DNA from: Nymphaea colorata
Lineage: Eukaryota; Streptophyta; Magnoliopsida; Nymphaeales; Nymphaeaceae
Assembly (NCBI RefSeq): GCF_008831285.2
Contig: NC_045146.1
Span: forward strand, 5,778,972 to 5,842,971
Reading direction: 5' to 3'
DNA length: 64,000 nt
Below are positions 35,988-48,700 of this stretch, piece by piece. The notes under the pieces were generated by a model. The model made no database searches and had not been told where the DNA came from. It worked only from the letters and a program-made list of their open reading frames with translations. How positions within the stretch are numbered: the stretch's first letter is position 1; every line of letters begins with the position of its first letter. A program made the position numbers and the translations under genes.

Positions 35988-38900
35988 GAATTGAAATCAA
36001 CTAGGCGGATGGTTTTTTTTATTTTGTGCCACTAAAAACCATCGCAAAAGATGCATTGGTGATGATCAATTGCTTGGCCACAATTTTTAGCAATACAAAA
36101 CTTAAAAAAAAAAAAAAAAACCTGGCCACAATGTAGCCAGCTGATCTCAATTTCCTATATATATATATATATACACACACATCCTATTGTTCAGGCCTAG
36201 ATCTAACTATTTCACAATTTAGCATCTCAAGACAGTTTCAGACTTTATTCACTGCCCATCAGATGCTTATCTGGACACTAATGTTGAATTTTCCTTTTTG
36301 GCTTTCAAGGATTTCAGTAGGAACATGCATTCCTTCATCATGCTCATGAATCTGGGAATGTTTCCCAACATTGCCACACATACAGACATAAATCTTCCTT
36401 ACAGACACCTTTTTTAACAGCACAGAAACACATATCATGCTTGTATACATTGGTGGAAACTTACTTTGTCATAAAGCCCAGCCTCCTGGCACTGGCGAGC
36501 AGCTTCAAGCAAGAACTTCTGTTGTATCACCCTATCGCTAAAAAACCGTTGTAACTCACCTTCTTCTCCATAACCTCGTGTACCAAGCAGAAAAGGAATA
36601 CCTCCATCCCGCAGCAAGATCTCAGTCAGGAGCTGTCTTAACATTATATTTCTCTGCCTCTGCTGATCCGTATTACCACGCCCAACCCATGACAAGCGGC
36701 CTCCACCTACTGCAGCAGCAGCTTGAGCATAATACTCTAAAGCTAGTGGAAGATTACCCTGCCGCAGGTATAGCGAACCATACTGTCGAATGATGCTAGA
36801 AACTTCTGCAAATGCATCCAACATTCCAAGCTTCTGTCTCACCCCAGTATCTTCAGAAAAAGCCCCATGATCTGCTAGTGCTATAGCAATATGTACAGCA
36901 TCTACATTATATCCTTCATCCCCACCTTCCTTAAAGAGGTACAACACTGCTGGCAGCAGCTGAATGCTTAAGAATAGTACATATGGGTAGACTAGAGGAT
37001 CCTTCCCATTTTTAGTGTAATAGGATGGCTCAAACTTGTTCAAGTACACCTGCAAATCTTCCAATTTGTATGGCATCAAACCATCAATTGGAACTGAAGA
37101 AACTCTGCTCGGATCATCTCTTACTGCTGAAAGCATAAACCACAAAAAGTCCTCTATAGTAGTGAAAAGTGATGGGAGATCCCGAAGAACCCTATCAACT
37201 TGCCGACGACAGCCAGAGACCATAGCATAAAGTAGTAACTTTTTTTTGTCATAGCCAGATCGTCCAGCCCTGTCTCCTATTCTAAACATCTTTTCACACT
37301 CCTCAGATGCAGCAGCTGAAGTTTCAGGAGGTACTAAGCCTCCAGACATGATCCATTGAGCAAGCTGACAAAAGGGGAGAAAAAGGTAAGCAAAGACTTC
37401 TCCAAAAAGGAGAAAATAAAAGCTACAACAATCAGAGAACATACCATAGAGGCAAACTGATAAGAAGCTCTAGAAGACTGGGCAATATTCCTTGCTTCAT
37501 CATAATAGCCAGTTCTCAAGCAAAAGTAAATCTGCACCATTTAGATGAACAATTTTCAAGTCAATTTCAAACATTCAGCTCAAGATAGGAATAGAAGAAT
37601 TGCTTCCTCCCAACAGCCAGCTCTCAAGCAAAAGGAAATCTACCCCATTTGGGTGAGCAATTTTGCAGTCGATTTCTAACAATCAGCTCCAGATAGCAAT
37701 AGCAGAACACACACAGAAGCAAACAAGAGAGTTTGTAGCAAATGATCTTCATAAGTTCTCATTTTATTTCCTTTCTCATTTTCATGAATTACGAAAAATT
37801 GCTGAGCAAATGTTTTCAAGCATATGGCAGCATTGACAGCTTGGACTTTGTTCTTCCCTCTCTTTCCTACTATGTCAAATAGGTGCAAGGTATGGGTGCA
37901 GCTGCAATAATTTTCAAAAAAAATTGAGTGCAAGTGTGATGATGGTGTATATATATACATACTTATATATAGAAGTATGTGTATATGTATGAGGGCCTGA
38001 AATGTCATGGTCAAAATGGTCATAGCATTTCTATGGCCCCTCACAACATGCGCTCCCATGAATGCTGTGAGAATACCCATCATGCATTGGGGTGCAAGTT
38101 ATGAGAACACCTGCCTGATGAGTTCATCACAGTGTCACAGATATCGCGATAAGCGCTAGGAAGGGAGAAAACGAAAAAGATGCCCAAAATCGCGATATTT
38201 TGAAAATATCTGCAAAAGAACATCTATCGCAATATTATTGCAATAAAATCGCGTTTTTTTTTTGCCACTTAATTTGGATGCTACACGGTGTTGAAACAAC
38301 GTCCTAATTGTCCAAGACAACCATGGTCGTTCCTTTTAAAACGGATCATAGGTTGTCATCCCTTCTGAAAAGAGATTAAAGGATGATAGTTTTAACTTTT
38401 AATTGTTAATCCCTTTTAAAAAGGATTAAAACGACGATAGTTTGTCGTCATTTTGGATCCCTTTTAAAAAGGATTAAAAGGATGATAGTTTGTCGTCATT
38501 TTAATCCCTTTCAAAAAGGCACGACAACCTCTCATTCCCTAAGCAAAGAGAGAGAGAGAAAGAAAGAGATGCATGAAAAAAAAAAAGAGATGGGAGGGGG
38601 GAAAAAAGGACATGGGAGAGAGCAAGAAAAGGGTGAAAGAAAGAGGGAGAGAGAAAATATATAGGGGAGGATGAGGGGAACACTTTTTTCACTATGAAAG
38701 AAGGGGCAGGCGGGTTAGCAGAACCCAACTTGGTCAAACTGAGTCGGTCCCGTGGGTGCAGCTGCAAAAATGGCACGTCCGTGTGACTTAGCTTCTATGC
38801 AAGATGGGCATACATTTTTCTCTTATTGCATTGCCATGCCATCAAGATGGATCTTTAAGTTTTTAACTAATAATAACATAATTTTAAAGCTTTTAGTGTG

Positions 38901-41900
38901 ATTTATGGTCTACAGTCTACTAGTTTAATCTTAAAGTTTTCAGTGTGACTTTGTGGGCTACTAGTTTGTCAGTGAAACTTTTTGAAGTAGCATAACATCA
39001 TAATGTGACACAGTGATTAAACTAGTACCTGCAATCAGTGTTGTACGTATCGTACAATACGGGGCTGTATCGTACGATACGTATCGTATCGTTTGCAAAA
39101 TACGATACGATACACCCCCTGTATCGCAAATGGGGGTGTATCGTACCTGTATCGTACGATACGTGCGATACGGGCCCCCGTATCGTACGATACGGGCCCC
39201 CGTATCGTACGATACGGGCTGATTTCTAAAAAGGAGACTTGAACCCCATTTTTTCGAGTTTTTTTTATAAAAACCCACCCCTTCCTCATTTCTAATCTAT
39301 AGATTGTACCGTTTTAGAGGGAAATCATTGATTTCCATTGTGAAATCATCGATGTCCATTATGAAATCATCGATTGTCACCGTGAAATCATCTATTAAAC
39401 CATGGATTTGTGCATGGGTGGCTGATTCCCATTGAGAGGAAATGGTTTATTTTTAAACCATGAAGATAAAGATGAAAAAGAATGATATTGTTATGAATTT
39501 TGATGTCTATGAAGTATGAATGATGAACCATGAACGTGTAAGTTTGTAGCATTTAGCAAAATAATAATTCTATCATTATCTAAAAGACTAAACCATGTTT
39601 TCTATGAAGAATTTATTATTTTTAATTTTTTCTGATTTTTTATGAATTTTATGATTTTTTTTTTAATTTTTTCTGATTTATTATTATTATTTTTTTAAAA
39701 TTTACGATACGGTTACGATACGTTACGATACGGCGTATCTTAAAGCCCGACCGATATGCCTTACGATACGTTTTTTACAACATTGCCTGCAATAGAGCAA
39801 ATCAGAAGAAGACAAAGAAAATTGAACCAAAAAACAACGAAAAGAACAAGGGACTTAGCATTATAAACCTAGAGTTTTTATTAATCAACTTTACTAAACT
39901 CAAAGAATTCATGTGCCTTTAAATAGGGCAGACCAAATAAATTAGATCTTGGATCCTGAAGAAAACATCAGTATAAATAAAGCTTATAAATGTAGGTCCA
40001 AAAGAAGCAACAAAATGGATCTAAACTGATCCAAAGTCCAAACTTTCTACATCAATCTCCCATATTGAAAATTTTGGCTCCTAATGAATGGATGATTAAT
40101 GCAATGATGTGCATGAGTTGTTGCGCTGCAGCCACCAGATGGTCGAGTTGGGTACAGCCTAGGTGCGGCAACAAACAAAAAGATGCCACTAATGACGCCT
40201 TGCTGGTCTGCTTTCAAGGGATAAACACTTCCATATTAGAAAACTGGCTGACAACTACGATAATGGATCAAAACTTTGCACTATCTCAGGAAGCCCGATG
40301 ATATATAAAAATCCATTGCAACAAGGTCCAAGGGCGGTCAAGTATAAGTAAAGAGTTGTACAGACTACTATTTGGAAAATGACCTTCAGCCAGTTGACAG
40401 ACTGGACAACAATCAATTTGACCACACCTTTATTCATCTTAGGCCAGTAATACTACTCATCCGACAAAGCAAAAGTCTTGACTTGGCCCAAAATGACCTG
40501 ACATACAACCCCCATGAAGCTCAGAAATTAATTGTAGGCTGAGAGAGAAATTAAAAATGCATAACTTCTTGTTGTGAAATAAATAACCATTACAAGTTGT
40601 AAAAAAGAGAGTTTGAGGCAACAGGTTTTGAAAAACATTCTTCCCAGGCTTTTTGAAAATGTAGGTCAGTAGAATACAACTACTTAAAATTCTCAAAAAC
40701 AATTACTTAAACCAACACTGTCATAAAGAGACTACTTTTCCTACTTAAGGCATCAGAAAGAGAAATAGATTGATGGTTATGAAAATTGTGTACTCTTGTA
40801 GGAAACTAATCCATCTAGCAGGGCTAGCACTAAGTTCTTCTTGGTATTTAAAAATGACAATGCTTTGTGACCTATATATAAAACAAATTCCTTGGGAATC
40901 AAATAATGCTGCTAGTAACATCAAGCTTGCACCATGTTATAGAACTGCATAAATGGAATACAGGCCCTCTGCATAAGCTAGCTTTTCATTGAAAAACGCA
41001 ATAGGTTTTCAATTATGACTCAGCACAACACCAATTACCCATTTTAGAAGCATTCAAGAACCTTTGAACAATCAGGTGGTGCTAGAAGAGAACAGTGGTC
41101 ATTTTTCTTGATAATGATGAATGCTCTCCCAATAGCAAGGCTCCACAAGAACTAACACTCCAAAGGCACTACAGATTCGCATGAAACATAGATAGAAGGA
41201 GGCGAACCCATGGAAACTACGGACTTCTTCGATGGTCCATGGAGTAAGCCAAACAACTATCGGCTACACTTCTGACAGTTACTTTGACCCTTGAGACAAT
41301 ATACTCATGGAAAATTAAATTGTCAGTGAGAAAATCACACTTTTTGGCATTGGGAAATCTCAAAATATCTAAGGCTTGCCTCAGGTGGGTAATGTGGTCA
41401 GACTCTGACTAACTGTAAATCAGAATATCATCAAAAGAAATGATAATAAACTTTCTAAAACACAAACTCAACACTTGTTACATAACGTTCATGAATGCAC
41501 TAGGGGCATTAGACAGCCCAAAAATGCATGACCAGCCACTTGTATAACCCATCACGAGTCTTAAAGGCTATCGTCCACTCATCCCCTTCACCAACTCAAA
41601 TCTGATGGTACCCAATTTTAAGACCAATTTTTTGAAGCACGACAATCACCTGCCAACATATCGAGCATGTCAATGAGATGGAGAATAGAGAAAGATATTT
41701 GACAGTAATGTGGTTAATCACTGTAGTATCCACTCACATATGCCTGGACCCTTCTTTCCTAGGGTAAGCAAGGCACGGTCTGCACAAGGACTAATACTCC
41801 TGCAAATGAAACCTTTCTGCCTATGTCACATAGGTGCGGGGCACCGGCTACGGGTGCCGGAGCGGCACATCCCAAAAAATTGAGGTATGGCGATGCGGAG

Positions 41901-41906
41901 AGGGTA

Positions 41907-41943
<37 letters not shown>

Positions 41944-42711
41944 TATTATTATTATTATTATATATAACAATTCTATTCGACTCTTGAGGATTTCGATTGA
42001 CACAATTGTCTCTCTCTTTGTATCATTTGGCACTTTTTGCTCAATCTATTGATTATCTGAGGTAATTTTTTTGGGTCATTCCGGCCTTTTTTGCCTACTC
42101 AATCTTTCGATTCATTTGAACTAGGGCTCAATTCGGCTTTTGTTTTTTTGGTTGGTTCCATTTCTTTTTTTCATTGTGGTTTCATCTGAATTAGGGATCG
42201 ATTTTACAGTGTTGTTGGCCATGCTAAATATTTTCTCTTTCTTTCTCTAACGTTCATGAAAATATGCAGAACTAGCGGATGATGGTTCTTGTTTCTCACC
42301 GGTTTTATATTTCATAGTGATCCTCTTCTGTTTTTTGAGGATCTAATTTTGTCATGGAAGGGTTCTGTTGGCCACCATGCTTCTCTATAACCAACATGTT
42401 ACTAATAGAAACATTACGAATCCATTTGATTGTATGTCTTTGACTGGAAATATTGAGTGTGGTAATATGTACCATTGGTATCTTGTGTAGAACGGAATAC
42501 TTAATTTCTGTCTTGGTTCTTGTTGGGTCATGAATCAGGTTGTGCCATGTTACCTCAATGAATGGTTGCCCATCGGTCAATGAGCATCCTACAGGAGCAA
42601 TGGTTGATCTTTCTACTTGAATGGTTCCCTTAAATTGTGAACTTTTCATTGGAGGGGTGGTCTCATGATGTATGAATATGCTATTTTGTTTGTTTGAATT
42701 CTCATTTTGTG

Positions 42712-42752
<41 letters not shown>

Positions 42753-45700
42753 GCCGTACCCCCGCACCCAAGTTTGTTGAAAATGGTCTGTACCCATACC
42801 CGTTTGCTGAAAATGGTCTGTACCCACACCCGCATTGGCACTGGCACCCGTACCTATGTGACATGGGCTGTATACCACGATGACATGATATGAAAGTATC
42901 AAACAGCAATAAAATTGACTTAAAAGAGATGAAATGAAAGACAAACACACAAGGTGCAGTGAGAAAACGAACAGATGGAGCAATTCCTCGTGCTGGAATC
43001 CAGCATGTGGTTGGGTTATGGTGGGTTCAAACTTCAAAGTCTTCAGCTTCAATCTGTTTGTTTTTTGACGTATTTGGGTGAGACACAGGGGCTCTCGTTT
43101 CTGTAGGAGATGGTGATGGAGGAATCTCAATGCAGCAATGACTCTCGTGACTTGTCGTTGGATGGCCGCTGAATCAATGCCTCTCGTCGCCGGAAAAAGG
43201 TTGAAGACAGACACCACTTGTGGAAGATTGCCCACCAGTCACTAGAAAAACGTGAAGATCGCCGAAAGGAGGAACATGCCGCACGGCAAGGGACGGGGAA
43301 AGGTAGTAGGGGTGAGGGCTTCAACTAAAAAGAGTCAAAGCCCTAACTCCCTTTTTGTTTGTTTCAACAAATTAAAACAAAAAACCAAAAAAAGGAGACA
43401 CATTTAGACCGGACGCGGGTTAACCGCACCTGACGCGAGTCGGGTGCACGTTGGAATTAGATGAATATAGTATGGTGTAGCTGACCACATCCAACTCTCG
43501 TTGACTGGGCTCGGGTGCGAGTTGGAGCCGCACCCATATCTGCACCCGCACACCTGAGTTGCATCGACTCGGGTGCTACAACAAAATAGAAGAGTCTATG
43601 TGTCATTGCTTTCTGCAGTAGCTCCCCTACTTGCCGTTACAACTTAGCATGATCTACCAGGTTCATGCAACATGCAGGTAGGTTAAGTAGACTCGATCCA
43701 AGAATAAAACATATGGCATGTTGAGTGGTCCTCTTGGGTGATAACCATCTAATATGACATGAGACCACTTCCACGGAGCCATTAGATAGGGAGGCTAACA
43801 TAGGTTTAGAATGGGTGTGCTTCTCGACTTTTAAGTTCATGGTTTTAATCGTCACAAATATCGTTCTCGGGTTTTCAACAACAATGTCGTTTTTTCTGGA
43901 AAAATCAGTGTTGTACGATACGATACATATCTTTTACAAAACATGATATGATACACGCCCTGTATCTTATGATACGGGCTGGTATCAAAAATGGGGGCCG
44001 GAACCCCCCCTTTTCGAGTTTTTTTTATAAAAACCCGGCCCTTCTTCATTTTAAACCTAGAGATTGTGCTGCTGTGGAGGGAAATAAACGATTTCCATCG
44101 TTAAATCATCGATTTTCAAAATGAAATCATCGATTAAACCATGGATTTGTGTGTGGGTGGTTGATTCTCGTTGGGAGGAAAGAGGTCTTTTTAAATCGTG
44201 GAGATGAAAATGAAGAAGAGGATGGAGATGAGGATGAGAATGAATATGATAAAGATTATGAATAAGAGTCGAGAGTCCTTTCATTTGATATGTATTGACA
44301 TTGAACATTTTCACAATTTCATTAACATCTTGTGATGTAATACATAACATCCAAAACTTGTTTTTTGATGTGGTATCTCATAGACTTATGGACCTTATGA
44401 CTTATAAATCTATGTGTTTTTTATGAAGAACATATTCTTCTTGTTTTTTACTGATTTTTTTATGAATTTTTTTCCTACTGTTTCTGATTTATTAAAAAAA
44501 ACGATACGGTTACGATATTTTACGATACAGCGTATCTTAAAGCCAGACCGATACGGCTTACGATACGCTTTTTACATAAGCCTGGGCGTCGGGCTAGGCC
44601 GCCACCGGCCCGGCCCGGTCAGACCAGGGTCCGGGATGGGAAAAACCTGGCCCTGGCTGGGTCCGGACCCGATAGGCCGGCCCGGCCCGACTCCCGCCCT
44701 CCGTCCCTCGCTCCCCCTCTCCCTTTCCCTCCTCTTGTCCACTCCCCCTCTCCCTCTCTCTCTCCGCTCCTGCTCTCCCTCTCCGCTCCCCCTCTCCCTC
44801 TCCCTCTCTGCTCCCGCTCCCCCTCCACCTTCGTCGTCGTTGCTGTAGTCGTTCATCGATTTCTGCCCTTGGCGGAGACCCAACACGCCCTAACCAGCCC
44901 CTGCGGGCGCGTGTGGGCCATCGGTGGGGACCCAACGCCGTAGCCGGAGGGCGACGGGAGGGTGGGGGAAAAGGGGGTCGGGAGGGCGGGCCGGGCCGGG
45001 TCCGGGTCGGGCTGAGATGCCCGACGGGACGGGCCGAGACCCGGGCTATTGGGCCGGGTTGAGCGGCCCGATACCCACCCTTATTTTTACAACATTGCGA
45101 AAAATATCGGGAAAACTCGAAAAATTTTAAAAATCAAGAAAGTACGTGTAATTAAAATAAATGAAAAACTAATAGGAAAACATAAATAAAACTATATAAA
45201 AGTATTAAAAAGAATGTTTTAAGTATAATAAAAATGATGAAATGATTTAGTTTAAGTTTATATTTGAATCCATGATAGTATGAATGCTAAAAAATAGAAA
45301 AATGAAAACATCGGGAAAAATACGAAAATAATGTGATAATAACACAAATAATACATGTTCCCGTTTTTTTTAAATATCATGATTTTTTACCATTTTTTCA
45401 TTTTTCTTTGTGACACTAGTTTTAATAGTACTTTCAGCCACCATGTTTTCAAGACCCACTATCTAGGACAACATCACAAACAAGCCTCTCTTAGGGGCAC
45501 TTCATCCTAAAGATATTATTTCATGACCATTTAGGATCAGAAGGGGCCTTTGGGGTGGTTAAAACATGATCCATGGACAACAAGCTTGGTATATCATCCC
45601 AACATAAATGGAAAGCTTTTTCCCATTGTTTGATTCTCCACTAGTGGACTTGCTATACACATCTTCCATAGATCCATTTTGGTTTCATTTTAGTTGTTTT

Positions 45701-48700
45701 TGTTTAATTTAGTGGTTGTGGATTTGACTTTTTATTTGGCTTCTATCTTGGATCCAAAAGGTTCAAATTGTTTAGAAAGTCCTATTTTAAGGCATGTGGG
45801 ATTCATTTGAGATTAGAATGAAGTTGATTTATTGAAAGTTTGAAACCCTAGTTTACTTTGTTCTTCCTTTTTTTTTCCTTTCCTCGCTTTTGTTTGTTTT
45901 GCTTTTGTTTCTTTGTTCAATTTGTTCTTCCACATGGATTAAAGCAAAAACCTCTAATCATTAGATCATATTGGTATCAGAGCTAGGTTTGCTTCCCTCT
46001 TTGCAATGGCAGAAGAAAATTACGGAAAACCCTGTATGGCATGAGCATTAGCAAAGTGTAGTAAGAACAGCTATAAAGTTTAAAATAGGCATATAAAGAA
46101 CAAGGAAGATGAAAACTTACAATGGAGTCAAAATCTTAATACCATGAATGAATATAATACATACCTGTTGCCATGTTGTATCCACAGGAGGTTGCCTGCG
46201 TGCATCACTTGCATCAAAATCTAGTACACCATAGTCTCTTAAACGTATCTGAAGACATGATCAACTTGTGTTTAAGAAAGTTGTAACAAAGAAAGTCACC
46301 AAAACAGATGATATGGCAAAAGCAAACAAACCCTGAGAAAAGCTCGCACTCGCTGCAAATTTCCCACTGCCCCACCAAGAGCAGCCTGCAAGAAAATTGA
46401 ACAATGCTGCTGGTTGGCGCAAAATAACACAAAGCGAAGAAATACAGCAGACAAATAAGTCTAGGCATAGTTGGCAAACCCAGAATTGGACTCAGATCAG
46501 TAGACGACCAAGTCAGTGGGTCAACGAGTTGACTCGGTGACTTGGCCACGTCAGATAATAAATTTTTGATAGTGTATTTTTACTATAATCTTGTAATCTA
46601 CTGCCTCTCTACCCAATATGGAACAACATGAATTTGGTTATGATTTGTCAACAACTCTAACCATGAAGGAGGTCATGAATCAATAACAGTTGCTTAGCTT
46701 GTATTTATCTCTCTCTATATATATCAACCATCTCATTCTCCATAGGCCTCTGGATGTTTAGAGATTGATGATGAAAACATATTTGGAAATGGTTGGCTGC
46801 GGTAGTATTCTTTTCACGTCCTTGATAAAAGCTTTCATGAGAGAAAGAAACAAGCAAAAGGTGGTTAAGAACTTGGGAATCAAGAAGGATTTTTACACCT
46901 TAAAGCAATTAGAACCAACTTGGGCAACTCCGATGCCACGAGTCATCTAATTCTTGGCCGAGTCACCCAAGTTTTGATGCTAACTCGCTTGGGTCCTGAC
47001 TCGTGGCCCAGTGAAAGAAAGATCCCAAGCCGACATAGGTGATTCACGAGTCAAGCCGCCAAGTTTGCCAACAATGAGTCTAGGAAATCAAGGATAAAAC
47101 ATTATGTTTAAGAAAACTTTCATTCTACTTTACAGTACCTACTTGACTCTTAAAAATTTCCAAATAAGATCGTACATCATAAATAACTTTTTGCATCCTT
47201 CATTACATTTCACAGGTTTCTTGAGTTCACCAAATTAATTCAATGAGTTTTATTTTCTCTAAGTGCCTCAAACATTATATACTGGAGAAGGAAAAGTGTC
47301 GTCCAAGCACCTCAACCTACTAGCAACCATCAACCAGTATTAAAGAAAGGATCACCTTACATGTATCATGGGAGAAGCTCAAAACTTTGCTTCAAAATAT
47401 AGATACCTGAGCAGGATGACTTTGAATTATGTCTAGAATATATCTTTCATGTCCCCATTCTAGGTGTCTCCTTGCACCAATAACCAAAGACATTCTTCTA
47501 GAAACTTCATGAGGTCTAGCAGCATTCTCCCCTAATAGTGTCTGAATAACACCAATCAAGCAACAGAAGTTATTGTAAGTCATGTATAGGTACACAGAAG
47601 CGTATGCACACATGCAGAATAACAAAGTTCTTTCAAATATATCAAACACAAATATAGGAACTGCAGTGCCATTTTTTGAAAACAGCATTAGAAAATTGGA
47701 AAGTCACCAACAGCACACCCACATCTACACATGCATGCCACGCACATAAGGTATCTCAGGGCACACACATGTATGTTTTTATGTCTTCAGGCATGTACAA
47801 ATGTATGTATATGTGTATGCACAAGCAGAAAAGGAAAATTTTGACAAGAACTTCCCCACAATTCAAAACAATTCTAATACTTGGAATGATCATACTCTGA
47901 GCATATCACAAAGTATTACCCTAAAATAATCATTTCAATTTATCACACTAACATTGACGTATCAACATCAGTATTATTTATGGTTCAAGGAAGCATTCGA
48001 TGGGCTGAAAATTCTTCAGGAAAAACAACTCCCTCTGCGTGGTGCATGAATTAGGAAAAAATTGAGGCTTCCGTCTCTGACTCCCTGTTCCTAAAGGACA
48101 GAGAATTATAACCTTAAAACGGGCGAAATATTTTATTTCACTCTCCTTGGTTTAAGGATGTATATCAAGTGAAGGTTGCGTCATCCAGTACAGACCAAGA
48201 AAAAAAATCAGTTCAAACACCCCATAATGGATAGACAAACTAGTTCCCAACTTTACCTGAATCAGGTGCCATATCTTCTGCATGCTGACAGATTTAGTGC
48301 CAGATGATTCAAGATTCAGTTCCTCATACGCATTTTTAAAAGTAGTAGCAGTCTGATACAGAAATATAGAAAGATGTCAGGTGAAAATTAAGAATTTTAA
48401 CACGGAATGCAAGACCTTGTAACAGTACAAGCTCAAAAATATCAATTCAGTTCATGACCGCAAAGCACCGACAAGCCAGAAATGCAAGTTCTCAAGTAAA
48501 TAAGATGACTTCACATAAAAGACTTTTCCTTACATTAAACGGTAGTCCACGCTCCCTTGTATCATTAAGATTCTTCACAACATCTGAATAAACAGAAGCC
48601 TTTTTCTCAAGGATATTCTTGTCAGACAAGGGAAATAGTTCTATACCCGAGTGACCAACAGAAACCGGTTGTCTTGCAGCTGTGGTTGGCACCTGGCTTG

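Noticed and set aside
39013-39289. Frames with repeated Tyr-Asp-Thr and Thr-Ile-Arg
   Set aside because: Translation of GATACG palindromic arrays at the end of a non-autonomous hAT element.
42305-42703. Endogenous pararetrovirus origin for the unknown frame
   Set aside because: No coat-protein, protease or RT motif of that group was recognised. Left as unassigned.
44572-44935. Arg/Glu/Gly-rich frames on both strands
   Set aside because: Artefacts of the GC- and GA-rich nested hAT element.
45970-45983. Lone TGGTATCAGAGC as evidence of another LTR element
   Set aside because: No LTR upstream and no retroelement domain downstream. Mentioned only as a possible remnant.
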